A stretch of 16,168 nt of DNA from CALXJM01 sp963930325 (GCA_963930325.1 CAWVME010000054.1:1-16168); one strand, 5' to 3'. Counted from the stretch's first letter, positions 6,962 to 14,712 are shown. The notes: generated from the sequence alone by a model not told the origin. Numbers and translations: made by a program.

Positions 6962-7055
6962 TATATATATAAAATATAAAAGAATTTTATAATATTTAAT
7001 TAATTATTTTGCTACTGGGATTTTTAGATAAAATATATACTTTTAGTAATTTCTG

Positions 7056-7064
7056 TGATATACT
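7056..7064 (+). promoter_or_regulatory. Candidate extended -10 promoter of ychF
   Basis: TGATATACT is a TGn-extended -10 box; no convincing -35 lies 16-18 bases upstream. It predicts a start near 7071 and a leader of about 34 bases. Confidence 0.45.
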
Positions 7065-7104
7065 AATAAAACAAAATCAAGAATCATAGAAAGGAAGAAG
7101 AAAA

Positions 7105-8196
7105 ATGAAGATAGGAATAGTAGGCCTTCCTAATGTAGGTAAAAGCACACTTTTTAATAGTATTACAAATGCAGGAGCAGAATGTGCGAACTATCCATTT
7201 TGTACAATAGAACCAAATGTGGGAGTAGTACCAGTGCCAGATGAAAGACTTGATGAGTTAACAAAAATGTATCATCCAGCTAAAACTACCCATGCAATTA
7301 TAGAATTTGTGGATATAGCTGGACTTGTAAAAGGGGCAAGTAAAGGTGAAGGACTTGGAAATAAATTTTTATCCCATATAAGAGAAGTAGATAGCATTGT
7401 TGAAGTTGTACGTTGTTTTGAAAATCCAAATGTAGTACATGTAGATGGAAGTATTAATCCAATTAGAGATATAGAAACAATTAATTTAGAACTTATTTTA
7501 GCAGATATAGAGACAATTGATAAAAGATTAGAAAAGGCTAAAAAGAACTTAAAAGCAGACAAAAAATATCAAGTGGAAATTGATTTCCTAGAAAAAGTAA
7601 GACAAACTTTAGAAAATGGAAAATCAGCAAGAGCTATGGATTTAAAAGAAGAAGAAAAAGAAATAATGAAAGATATGTTTCTGCTAACTGCAAAACCAAT
7701 TTTATATATTGCTAATGTTTCAGAAGAACAATTAGGGAACATAAATCAAGACGAGAATGTTCAAAAAGTAATAGAATATGCTAAAAGTGAAAATTCAGAA
7801 ACTATACCACTATGTGTAAAAATAGAAGAAGAGCTAACTATATTAGACAAAGATGAAAAAAAGGAAATGCTAAAAGAATTAGGATTAGAAGAATCTGGAT
7901 TAGATAAAGTAATTAAGGCAAGTTATAATTTACTTGGATTAATGTCATTCTTAACAGCAGGAGAACCTGAGGTAAGGGCATGGACAATTACTAAAGGTAC
8001 AAAAGCGCCAGTTGCTGCTGGAAAAATCCATTCAGACATTCAAAGAGGATTTATTAAGGCAGAGATCGTTTCTTATGATGATTTGATTAGAGAAGGAAGC
8101 ATGGCAGCTGCTAGAGAAAAGGGGTTAGTGAGGTCAGAAGGTAAAGACTACATTATGCAAGATGGAGATATTGTATTATTTAAGTTTAATGTATAA
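7105..8196 (+). CDS. ychF: YchF/OLA1-type redox-regulated ATPase
   Basis: 363 residues, the normal family length. YchF is an Obg-related P-loop protein that prefers ATP to GTP, binds ribosomes and is linked to stress response. The P-loop is GLPNVGKST (7-15), switch II is DIAGLVKGASKGEGLGN (70-86), and the G4 position holds NVSE (204-207) instead of the GTP-specific NKxD, which is the family's hallmark of ATP use. A coiled-coil insert lies at about 130-190, and the C-terminal TGS domain spans about 278-363, ending DGDIVLFKFNV. The start ATG has a GGAAG-type purine-rich site about ten bases upstream. It stands alone: the next gene has its own promoter 27 bases after the stop, and the upstream unit is divergent. 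Confidence 0.97.
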   Translation: MKIGIVGLPNVGKSTLFNSITNAGAECANYPFCTIEPNVGVVPVPDERLDELTKMYHPAKTTHAIIEFVDIAGLVKGASKGEGLGNKFLSHIREVDSIVEVVRCFENPNVVHVDGSINPIRDIETINLELILADIETIDKRLEKAKKNLKADKKYQVEIDFLEKVRQTLENGKSARAMDLKEEEKEIMKDMFLLTAKPILYIANVSEEQLGNINQDENVQKVIEYAKSENSETIPLCVKIEEELTILDKDEKKEMLKELGLEESGLDKVIKASYNLLGLMSFLTAGEPEVRAWTITKGTKAPVAAGKIHSDIQRGFIKAEIVSYDDLIREGSMAAAREKGLVRSEGKDYIMQDGDIVLFKFNV

Positions 8197-8222
8197 AAAA
8201 TGAAAAAACTTTTGGAAAATGC

Positions 8223-8251
8223 TTGCAAATAAAAGACAAATAGTGTATAAT
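8223..8251 (+). promoter_or_regulatory. Promoter of the rimP-nusA-infB operon
   Basis: TTGCAA (8223-8228), a 17-base spacer and TATAAT (8246-8251). It predicts a start near 8258, so the transcript begins about 20 bases before the leader hairpin at 8277-8301 and has an untranslated leader of nearly 70 bases. Confidence 0.87.
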
Positions 8252-8276
8252 AATTCCAACAATGGAAAAGTACTAG

Positions 8277-8301
8277 AAGAGTGGGATCCAATCCCACTCT
8301 T
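8277..8301 (+). promoter_or_regulatory. Leader hairpin upstream of rimP (possible attenuator)
   Basis: AAGAGTGGGAT (8277-8287), loop CCA, ATCCCACTCTT (8291-8301): a perfect 11-bp stem, GC-rich in its core, followed by TTAAGTTTTGT. It lies wholly within the leader between promoter and ribosome site. The stem with an interrupted T-tract resembles an intrinsic terminator, so attenuation is plausible, perhaps by NusA, which this operon encodes; that regulator is an inference. It could instead protect the 5' end or modulate access to the nearby ribosome site at 8315. Confidence 0.6.
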
Positions 8302-8314
8302 AAGTTTTGTATGT

Positions 8315-8320
8315 GGAGGG
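8315..8320 (+). promoter_or_regulatory. Ribosome binding site that sets the rimP GTG start
   Basis: GGAGGG, five bases before GTG 8326-8328. The in-frame ATG at 8281 is inside the leader hairpin, has no ribosome site and would add 15 residues unlike RimP. Confidence 0.75.
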
Positions 8321-8325
8321 ATTTT

Positions 8326-8616
8326 GTGACACAACTAGAACAGAAAATAAAAGAACTAATAGAAAACAATATTAACAGTTTAGGATATGAACTATATGAT
8401 GTGGAATACGTAAAAGAAAACAAAAATCACTTTTTAAGAATTTATATTGACAATAAAAAAGGTATTAGTATTGATGATTGCGAAATAGTAAGCAACAGTA
8501 TATCAGACTTGTTAGATACAGTAGACTATATAAAAGAACAATATTTTTTGGAGGTTTCATCTTCAGGAGAAAGAAAAGAATTAAATAGGAGGAATGAATC
8601 AAATGAAAGCCATTGA
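8326..8616 (+). CDS. rimP: Ribosome maturation factor RimP, lacking the C-terminal domain
   Basis: RimP binds free 30S subunits and helps fold the head during maturation. The product is only 96 residues against about 150 in the family. The N-terminal alpha/beta domain is complete and recognisable: LEQKIKELIENN, LGYELYDVEYVKE, LRIYIDNKKGISIDDCEIVS and the signature FLEVSSSGERKEL, where other RimPs have VSSPG followed by a second, SH3-like domain. Here the frame ends seven codons after the nusA ribosome site, and no remnant of the second domain exists in any frame because nusA begins at once. This is therefore a clean loss, not a frameshift. Start is GTG at 8326; the ORF overlaps nusA by 14 bases. 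It is first in the operon, its normal place. Whether the one-domain form is active is unknown. Confidence 0.88.
   Translation: MTQLEQKIKELIENNINSLGYELYDVEYVKENKNHFLRIYIDNKKGISIDDCEIVSNSISDLLDTVDYIKEQYFLEVSSSGERKELNRRNESNESH
8587..8592 (+). promoter_or_regulatory. Ribosome binding site of nusA
   Basis: AGGAGG inside the end of rimP. It is ten bases before ATG 8603 but only one base before ATG 8594, so 8603 is the likelier start. Confidence 0.7.
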
Positions 8617-9688
8617 TAACAAAGAATTAATATTAGCTCTAGAAGAATTAGAAAAAGAAAAGAAAATAAGCAAAACATATATGCTCGAATCTATAGAAAC
8701 AGCATTACTTACTGCTTATAGAAGAAATTTTGATCAAGAAGAAAATGTAAAAATTGTAATGGAAGAGCAAACAGGAATTATTCACATTTATGCAACAAAA
8801 GAAATAGTAGAAGCAGTAGAAAAGCCGGACTTACAAATTAGCAAAGCAGATGCTATAAAAATTAATAAAGATTTAAATATTGGAGATAGTGTAGATATAG
8901 AAATATTTCCGAAAGATTTTGGTAGAATTGCTGCACAGACTGCAAAACAAGTTATTATACAAAAAATTAGGGAAGCTGAAAGAAATATTGTGTTTTCTGA
9001 ATATAATGATAGAAAAGGCGAAATTGTTTCAGGTCTTATTCAAAAAACAGAAGGGTCTGCAGTGGTATTAGACCTTGGAAAACTTGAAGGAATTATGCCA
9101 ATAAAAGAACAAATGCCAACAGAAAAATATAGAGTTAATGATAAAATAAGAGCTTATGTGCTAGATGTAGAGAGAGGACAAAAAGGAAATGTACAAGTAA
9201 TCGTGTCTAGAAGTCATCCTGATTTTGTAAGAAAACTATTTGAATTTGAAATTCCAGAAATATACGAAGGACTTATTGAAATAAAAAATGTATCTAGAGA
9301 TGCAGGCTATAGAAGCAAAGTTGCTGTATATTCAAAAAACGAAAATATTGATCCAGTTGGCTCATGCGTAGGACAAAAAGGAATTCGTATTCAAAATATT
9401 ATTAATGAACTAGGCGGAGAGAAAATTGATGTTATTGAATGGAATGAAGATCCAGCTATTTACATTGCTTCAGCCTTACTTCCAGCACAAGTAATGGCAG
9501 TAGATGTCAAAGAAGATGAAAAATTTGCACAAGTAGTAGTACCAGATGACCAATTATCTTTAGCAATTGGAAAATCAGGACAAAACGCAAGATTAGCAGC
9601 AAAACTCACAAATTGGAAGATTGATATAAAAAGCGAAACACAATTTAGAGAAATCTTAGAAAGCAACCAAGAAAGTGAAGAAGAATAA
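8603..9688 (+). CDS. nusA: Transcription termination/antitermination protein NusA
   Basis: NusA binds RNA polymerase and nascent RNA, modulating pausing, intrinsic termination and antitermination. The product has 361 residues, the Firmicutes length, without the C-terminal acidic repeats of E. coli NusA. The N-terminal polymerase-binding domain covers about 1-125 (ELILALEELEKEKKIS at the start, RIAAQTAKQVIIQKIREAER near its end), then an S1 domain at about 130-200 (KGEIVSGLI, GIMPIKEQMP), KH1 with loop GQKG in CVGQKGIRIQNI, and KH2 with loop GKSG in LSLAIGKSGQNARLAAKL. The tail is Glu-rich. I use the ATG at 8603 because of ribosome-site spacing; an ATG three codons earlier gives 364 residues. 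It overlaps the end of rimP and is followed after 14 bases by rnpM. Confidence 0.97.
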   Translation: MKAIDNKELILALEELEKEKKISKTYMLESIETALLTAYRRNFDQEENVKIVMEEQTGIIHIYATKEIVEAVEKPDLQISKADAIKINKDLNIGDSVDIEIFPKDFGRIAAQTAKQVIIQKIREAERNIVFSEYNDRKGEIVSGLIQKTEGSAVVLDLGKLEGIMPIKEQMPTEKYRVNDKIRAYVLDVERGQKGNVQVIVSRSHPDFVRKLFEFEIPEIYEGLIEIKNVSRDAGYRSKVAVYSKNENIDPVGSCVGQKGIRIQNIINELGGEKIDVIEWNEDPAIYIASALLPAQVMAVDVKEDEKFAQVVVPDDQLSLAIGKSGQNARLAAKLTNWKIDIKSETQFREILESNQESEEE

Positions 9689-9702
9689 TTAGGAGGAAAG
9701 AT

Positions 9703-9963
9703 TTGAAAAAAATTCCGCAAAGAACCTGTATGGGATGTAACTCAAAAAAAAATAAAAAAGAATTAATTCGAATTGTAAAAAAACAAGATGGAACAATAGA
9801 ATTGGATAAAATAGGAAAGATAGCAGGACGAGGTGCATATATTTGTGATAATGTACAATGCTTAGAGAAAGTGGTGAAAACCAAAAGACTAGAAAAAGTC
9901 TTTCAATGTAAAATAGAAGATGAAGTATACCAAAATTTAAGAGGTGTGATGATTGATAGATAA
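9703..9963 (+). CDS. rnpM: YlxR/RnpM family RNase P modulator
   Basis: 86 residues, the usual size of the DUF448 (YlxR) family. In B. subtilis this protein binds RNase P RNA and lowers its activity, hence the name RnpM. The signatures RTCMGC (7-12) and GRGAYIC (42-48), plus the flanking Lys/Arg-rich surface, are all present. The start is TTG at 9703 with AGGAGG (9691-9696) six bases upstream. The gene lies between nusA and ylxQ as in most Firmicutes and overlaps ylxQ by 11 bases, suggesting coupled translation. Confidence 0.95.
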   Translation: MKKIPQRTCMGCNSKKNKKELIRIVKKQDGTIELDKIGKIAGRGAYICDNVQCLEKVVKTKRLEKVFQCKIEDEVYQNLRGVMIDR

Positions 9964-10276
9964 AGAAAAAATTATGGGGCTTATTGGACTATCGATGAAA
10001 GCTGGAAAAGTGATTTTTGGTACAGAGGCAGTAACAGAAGCCGTAGAAAGAAAAAAGGCAAAGCTAATAATTGTAGCAGAAGATGCGGCAGATAGAACAA
10101 TATTAAATTTTAAAAAATTAGCAGAAAAACAAAAATTATTATTTGTTATTTGGGGAACGGAGCAAGAATTGAGTAGAGCTATTGGCAAAGAAAATAAAGT
10201 AGTTATTGGTATAAAAGATAAAAATCTAGCAAATGCAATTATTAAAAGAATTTATGGGGGTGATACTATTGGGTAA
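9953..10276 (+). CDS. ylxQ: YlxQ, L7Ae-family RNA-binding protein
   Basis: 107 residues of the L7Ae/L30e/Gadd45 fold, which usually binds K-turn RNA. The N-terminal signature GLIGLSMKAGKVIFGTEAV and the central LIIVAEDAADRT strand-loop fit the family. The start is TTG at 9953 with GAGGTG (9941-9946) six bases upstream; the ATG and GTG codons nearby are out of frame or run straight into a stop. It overlaps rnpM at its start and infB at its end (8 bases). Its cellular role is not firmly known, but the constant position between rnpM and infB suggests a job in ribosome or RNA metabolism. Confidence 0.93.
   Translation: MIDKEKIMGLIGLSMKAGKVIFGTEAVTEAVERKKAKLIIVAEDAADRTILNFKKLAEKQKLLFVIWGTEQELSRAIGKENKVVIGIKDKNLANAIIKRIYGGDTIG
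10256..10263 (+). promoter_or_regulatory. Ribosome binding site that sets the infB TTG start
   Basis: GGGGGTGA, five bases before TTG 10269. No ribosome site precedes the in-frame ATG at 10233, which would add 12 residues unlike any IF2 N-terminus. Confidence 0.75.
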
Positions 10277-13256
10277 AATAAAAATACATGAATTAGCCAA
10301 AAAGTTAAACTTAAATAGTAAAGAGGTATTGGCAAGAGCGCAGGAATTAAACATTAATGTGAAAAGCCATTTGAGCAGTGTAGACGAGGTAGATTGCGCA
10401 AAAATAGAAGCCTCCTATAATGCCCCTAAAACAGGGACAAAAGAAGTATCTAAAGAGGTACTAGAAACTAAGAAAGTAAAAGAAACAAAAACAGAAAAAA
10501 CTTCTGGACCAGTTATTATAAGAAGAGAAGTTATTATTAGTAAAGAAGAACAAGAAAAGCAAAAGGAAGAAGAAAGAAGAAAAAATGAGCAAAGACAGAA
10601 TGGAAATGTGGGTTTTGTCGAGACTCAGAGAAAAAAAGATTTTAATATTGTATATAGAAATAAACAAACCAAACCATTAACTGTTAACGAATTGTTTGGA
10701 ATTGGAATAAAAGAAAGCAAAAAGGAAGAGACAAACCAAGAAGTGAAAAAAACGGAAAAAATCGAGGAAAAATTTGATATGCCAAAAATAGAAAGCACGA
10801 AAAAAGAACCTGAAATAAGAATTGCAACAAAAAACAAAAATGAGAGTTTTGAAATCAAAACAGAAAGTAAATCGGAAATTAAACCAGGTAACAATTTAAA
10901 GAAAGAAAGCTTAAATAATAATTATAATAAAAGCAATAGAATGCCCGGCTATAGAAATCACAATTCAAATAGCAACTATAAAAATGAGCAGAATAATTTT
11001 TCATATAATAATGGTTATCGAAATAATGGGCAGAATAATACACAAAGTGTGAATTACAAAAATAATAACTTTAGAAATAATAATCAAAATAACAGAAATA
11101 ATAATTACAAAGATAATACACAAAATAGAAATTTTAGAAACAATAACAATACTTATGGAAACAATCGTAGGCCTTTAGACGATAAGGGAATTGAAAAAAA
11201 TATAAAGAGTATTATGGCTGTAGATATCACAGAAAAAGAAAATGTTAGAGAATATTCTAATAAAGCAATTGATAAACAAAAAAGCAATAGAGCAGAAGAA
11301 GCAAAGACAAAAAAACAAAATAAAAATAAAAGAATTAATGAATTTGATACAGGAAAATTGAAAAGCCTAAAACAAGAAAGCAAATTATCACATATGTTTA
11401 ATGAGGGATCTATGCTTGATTACTATGATTTAAGTAGTAGTAAAGAAAGGAGAAACAAAAAGAAAAACCAGAAAGTAGAAGAGCCAGCAAAACAAAAAAT
11501 ATTTAAACTAACTGATATTACAATTCCAGAGACAATCACAGTAAAAGATTTAGCAGCGGAATTAAAAAAGACAAGTGGAGAAGTAATTAAAAAACTTTTG
11601 AGTTATGGAACATTAGCAACTATCAATAACGAAGTGGACTTCGACACAGCATTCTTAATATCACAAGAATTTGGAATTACAGCTCATAAAAAAGAAGTAG
11701 TAACAGAAGAAGATATTTTATTTGATGATAGCGAAGACAAACCAGAAGAACTAGAACCAAGACCACCAGTTATTGTGGTAATGGGGCATGTTGATCATGG
11801 AAAAACTTCTTTACTAGATGCTGTAAGATCAACAAATGTAATAGAAGGAGAAGCAGGAGGAATTACACAGCATATTGGTGCTTATAAAGTAGAAATTAAT
11901 GGTAGAGAAATTACATTTTTAGATACTCCCGGACACGAAGCTTTTACAAGTATGCGTGCAAGAGGAGCACAAATAACAGATATTGCTATTTTGGTAGTGG
12001 CAGCTAATGATGGTGTTATGCCACAAACAATAGAAGCTATAAATCATGCAAAAGCAGCGAATATTCCGATTATTGTAGCAATTAATAAAATGGATTTAGA
12101 AGGCGCAAATCCAGAGAAGATAAAACAAGATTTAACAGAATATGGGCTAGTTCCAGAAGAATGGGGAGGAGATACAATTTATGTGCCAATATCTGCTAAA
12201 AAACATGAAAACATAGATACTTTACTTGAAATGGTATTATTAGTAGCTGACATGAAGGAATTAAAAGCAAACCCTAATAAACAGGCAAAAGGAGCCGTTA
12301 TTGAAGCAAGGTTAGATAGAGCTAGAGGACCAGTTGCTACTATGTTAGTACAAAGAGGAACATTGGATGTGGGAGATACAATTGTTGTTGGTTCTGTTAT
12401 TGGAAGAATTAGAACTATGAAAAATGATAAGGGGCAAAACGTAAAAAAGGCAGGACCATCTACACCAGTAGAAATTACAGGTCTAGCAGAAGTACCAGAA
12501 GCAGGAGAGATTTTCTATGAAGTAGAAGATGAAAAAACAGCAAAACACTTGATAGAAAAGAGAAAACGTCAAGCACGTGACAGAATATTAAGCTTGAATT
12601 CAACTGTAACGCTAGATGATTTATTTAACCAAATTGAAAAAGGCAATTTGAAACAATTAAATCTAATTGTAAAAGCAGATGTACAAGGTTCTGTAGAAGC
12701 AGTAAAACAATCATTGGAAAAATTATCAGATGAGAAAGTAAAAGTATCTGTTATTCATGCTAATGTTGGCGGAGTTACAGAGTCTGATGTGACTCTTGCT
12801 AAAGTATCTAAAGCTATTATTATAGCATTTAACGTAAGACCTGAACTCAGAGCAAAACAAATGGCAGAGAAAGAAGAAGTAGAAATAAAAACATATTCTG
12901 TTATTTATAATGCAATAGAAGACATTAAAGCTGCTATGAAGGGAATGCTAGATCCGGTTTATAAAGAAACAATTATAGGCAATGCAGAAGTAAGACAAAC
13001 ATTTAAAGTGTCTAATGTAGGAACAATTGCGGGATGTTATGTAACTGATGGAAAGATTACAAGGCATTCGATAGTAAGAGTGATTCGTGATAATATTGTT
13101 ATTAGCGAGGGAAAAATAGTTTCTTTAAAAAGATTTAAAGAAGATGTAAAGGAAGTTACAAAAGAGTTTGAATGTGGTATTCAAATTGAAAATTGTAATG
13201 ATATTAAAGAAGGCGACATCATAGAAGCTCATATTATGGAAGAAGTTAAAGGATAG
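10269..13256 (+). CDS. infB: Translation initiation factor IF2
   Basis: IF2 is the GTPase that places initiator fMet-tRNA on the 30S subunit and promotes subunit joining. The product has 995 residues, at the long end for Firmicutes. An N-terminal IF2N domain (about 2-45, GKIKIHELAKKLNL) is followed by a long disordered Lys/Glu-rich stretch and then an Asn-rich linker at about 205-300 with many NNN, RNN and YNN runs. A second IF2N domain covers about 409-470. The G domain has GHVDHGKT (506-513), DTPGH (552-556) and NKMD (606-609). Domain II follows (QAKGAVIEARLDRARGPVA), then domain III (about 778-880, VKADVQGSVEAV) and the fMet-tRNA-binding C2 domain ending EGDIIEAHIMEE. The start is TTG at 10269, overlapping ylxQ by 8 bases; rbfA follows after 12 bases. 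All catalytic motifs are intact. Confidence 0.97.
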   Translation: MGKIKIHELAKKLNLNSKEVLARAQELNINVKSHLSSVDEVDCAKIEASYNAPKTGTKEVSKEVLETKKVKETKTEKTSGPVIIRREVIISKEEQEKQKEEERRKNEQRQNGNVGFVETQRKKDFNIVYRNKQTKPLTVNELFGIGIKESKKEETNQEVKKTEKIEEKFDMPKIESTKKEPEIRIATKNKNESFEIKTESKSEIKPGNNLKKESLNNNYNKSNRMPGYRNHNSNSNYKNEQNNFSYNNGYRNNGQNNTQSVNYKNNNFRNNNQNNRNNNYKDNTQNRNFRNNNNTYGNNRRPLDDKGIEKNIKSIMAVDITEKENVREYSNKAIDKQKSNRAEEAKTKKQNKNKRINEFDTGKLKSLKQESKLSHMFNEGSMLDYYDLSSSKERRNKKKNQKVEEPAKQKIFKLTDITIPETITVKDLAAELKKTSGEVIKKLLSYGTLATINNEVDFDTAFLISQEFGITAHKKEVVTEEDILFDDSEDKPEELEPRPPVIVVMGHVDHGKTSLLDAVRSTNVIEGEAGGITQHIGAYKVEINGREITFLDTPGHEAFTSMRARGAQITDIAILVVAANDGVMPQTIEAINHAKAANIPIIVAINKMDLEGANPEKIKQDLTEYGLVPEEWGGDTIYVPISAKKHENIDTLLEMVLLVADMKELKANPNKQAKGAVIEARLDRARGPVATMLVQRGTLDVGDTIVVGSVIGRIRTMKNDKGQNVKKAGPSTPVEITGLAEVPEAGEIFYEVEDEKTAKHLIEKRKRQARDRILSLNSTVTLDDLFNQIEKGNLKQLNLIVKADVQGSVEAVKQSLEKLSDEKVKVSVIHANVGGVTESDVTLAKVSKAIIIAFNVRPELRAKQMAEKEEVEIKTYSVIYNAIEDIKAAMKGMLDPVYKETIIGNAEVRQTFKVSNVGTIAGCYVTDGKITRHSIVRVIRDNIVISEGKIVSLKRFKEDVKEVTKEFECGIQIENCNDIKEGDIIEAHIMEEVKG
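10878..11166 (+). repeat. Low-complexity Asn-rich coding stretch in infB
   Basis: About 95 codons dominated by AAT and AAC, with R, Y, S, G and Q, giving runs such as NNNYNK, RNNNQNNRNNNY and RNFRNNNN. The DNA is a degenerate AATAA-type low-complexity tract. It falls in the linker between the two IF2N domains, which is variable in length and sequence among bacteria, so it does not disturb the GTPase core. Confidence 0.8.
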
Positions 13257-13268
13257 ATAGGTGAGTAT

Positions 13269-13640
13269 ATGCCAAAAGGAAATAGTAACAAATTAAATAG
13301 GATTGATGAGGAATTAAAAAAGGAACTTAGTAATATAATTAACTATGATTTAAAAAATCCTAAAATAACAGGACTAATTAGTATAACCGACGTAAAAACA
13401 ACTCCAGATTTAAGATTTTGCAGAGTGTATGTAAGCATTTTAAATGCAAAAAGTACAAAAGCAACTTTATCAAATTTAAAAAAATCATCCGGATTTGTTA
13501 GAACAGAAATCGCTAAAAGAATTAATTTAAGAACAACGCCAGAATTTATATTTATATTAGATGAAACTATGGAATATGGTGCAAAAATCGATACCATTTT
13601 AGGAGAAATCATGAAGGATACAAAACCTTTAGATAAATAA
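13269..13640 (+). CDS. rbfA: 30S ribosome-binding factor RbfA
   Basis: RbfA binds the 5' helix region of 16S rRNA in late 30S assembly and is needed for growth in the cold. The 123 residues form the usual single KH-like domain. Signatures are the N-terminal IDEELKKELSNII, then DLKNPKITGLISITDVKTTPDL (in part), the strand CRVYVSIL, GFVRTEIAKRINLRTTPEF and the ending EYGAKIDTIL. The ATG has GGTGA four bases upstream, a weak and tightly spaced site. It follows infB after 12 bases and precedes nrnA after 21 bases in the conserved Firmicutes order, so co-transcription is nearly certain. Confidence 0.96.
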   Translation: MPKGNSNKLNRIDEELKKELSNIINYDLKNPKITGLISITDVKTTPDLRFCRVYVSILNAKSTKATLSNLKKSSGFVRTEIAKRINLRTTPEFIFILDETMEYGAKIDTILGEIMKDTKPLDK

Positions 13641-13661
13641 ACACAAAAAGGGGAAAAACGA

Positions 13662-14615
13662 ATGATATTAGATAATATAAAACAAGAAATTGAAAAAACT
13701 AATACGATTGTGTTATTAACTCACGAAGTACCAGATGGAGATGCTATAGGAAGCAGCTTGGCTATGTATATAGCATTGAAAAGAAGTGGGAAACAAGTAG
13801 ACCTAATTATAGAAAATTGCCCAAGAGTGTATAATTTTTTACCATGTGTAAAGGAAATGAAAGAAAAAAGCGAAATAGAACAGTATGATTTGGCAATAGC
13901 ACTTGATTGCTCTGACATAAAAAGGTTAAACGGCTTTTCAGCTTATTTTGAAAAAGCGAAAACTAGAATTGTTATTGACCATCACGGAAGTAACACCATG
14001 TTTGGGGATTATAATTTTGTAAACCCAGCATCACCAGCATGTGCACAAATATTAGTGACTGTTTTAGAATATATTGGAATAGAGATAGACAAAGAAATTG
14101 GAACATGTCTTTTAGCGGGAATTATAACTGATACAGGCGGTTTTAAATACACAAATGTAACAGCAGAGACATTTGAGTTTGTAGCTGCTTTACTAAATAA
14201 AGGTGTAAATGTTTCAGAAGTATATAAAAGGGTTTTGCAAATCATATCAAGGGCCAGCTTTGAATTAAGAAGAATTGCTATGAATCGATTAGAACTACTG
14301 GAAGATGGAAAAATTACTTTTACTTATATTACTTTAGATGATATGCGAAAATCAAATGCAGAATTAGGAGACCATGAAGGAATTGTAGAACAAGGAAGAG
14401 ATATTGAAGGCGTTGAAGTTTGTGTGTTTTTAAGAGAAACGGAAAAAGGTGACTATAAAGTATCAATGCGCTCAAATGAATATGTTAATGTAGCAGATAT
14501 ATGCTTAATGTTTGGAGGAGGAGGGCACCCAAAAGCTGCTGGTTGCAATATTAATTTACCTTTAGAACAAGCAAAAGAAAAAATACTAGCACAAATTAAA
14601 CCATACCTAAAATAA
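13662..14615 (+). CDS. nrnA: DHH/DHHA1 phosphoesterase, NrnA-type nanoRNase/pAp phosphatase
   Basis: 317 residues, matching B. subtilis NrnA (about 313), which degrades 2-5-nt RNAs and dephosphorylates 3'-phosphoadenosine 5'-phosphate, and in some species hydrolyses cyclic-di-AMP-derived pApA. The DHH domain carries the Mn-binding residues in THEVPDGDAIGSS (H21, D25, D27), LDCSD (D82), the name-giving DHHGSN (106-111) and DTGGF (D157). The C-terminal DHHA1 substrate domain has GGGGHPKAAG at about 285-294. All expected ligands are present. The ATG has AAGGGG eight bases upstream. Location between rbfA and truB is common in Clostridia. The exact substrate preference (nanoRNA, pAp or pApA) cannot be read from sequence. 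Confidence 0.93.
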   Translation: MILDNIKQEIEKTNTIVLLTHEVPDGDAIGSSLAMYIALKRSGKQVDLIIENCPRVYNFLPCVKEMKEKSEIEQYDLAIALDCSDIKRLNGFSAYFEKAKTRIVIDHHGSNTMFGDYNFVNPASPACAQILVTVLEYIGIEIDKEIGTCLLAGIITDTGGFKYTNVTAETFEFVAALLNKGVNVSEVYKRVLQIISRASFELRRIAMNRLELLEDGKITFTYITLDDMRKSNAELGDHEGIVEQGRDIEGVEVCVFLRETEKGDYKVSMRSNEYVNVADICLMFGGGGHPKAAGCNINLPLEQAKEKILAQIKPYLK

Positions 14616-14645
14616 AGTATAGGAAACCTAACCTTGTTACACGAA

Positions 14646-14684
14646 AAAAGTCAAGATGGATGAGTGCATTCCATTTTGACTTTT
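14646..14684 (+). terminator. Hairpin between nrnA and truB, possible partial terminator
   Basis: AAAAGTCAAGATGGA (14646-14660), a 9-base loop and TCCATTTTGACTTTT (14670-14684) pair over 15 bp with one G-U. TTTTATTATAT follows from within the stem, an imperfect T-tract. There is no convincing promoter between it and truB, so it probably attenuates or marks an RNA processing site rather than fully ending the operon. Confidence 0.5.
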
Positions 14685-14712
14685 ATTATATACAAGAAGA
14701 AAGGAATTATAG

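Noticed and set aside
6912..7104. Riboswitch or other structured RNA between the divergent transglutaminase-like gene and ychF
   Set aside because: The stretch is AT-rich and holds only promoter-like elements; no conserved stem arrangement was recognisable.
8281..8325. N-terminal extension of rimP from ATG 8281
   Set aside because: The ATG is the hairpin arm of the leader in frame context and has no ribosome site; GTG 8326 has GGAGGG at the right distance.
10233..10268. N-terminal extension of infB from ATG 10233
   Set aside because: No ribosome site; the added residues are the out-of-frame end of ylxQ, and the TTG start gives the normal IF2 N-terminus GKIKIHELA.
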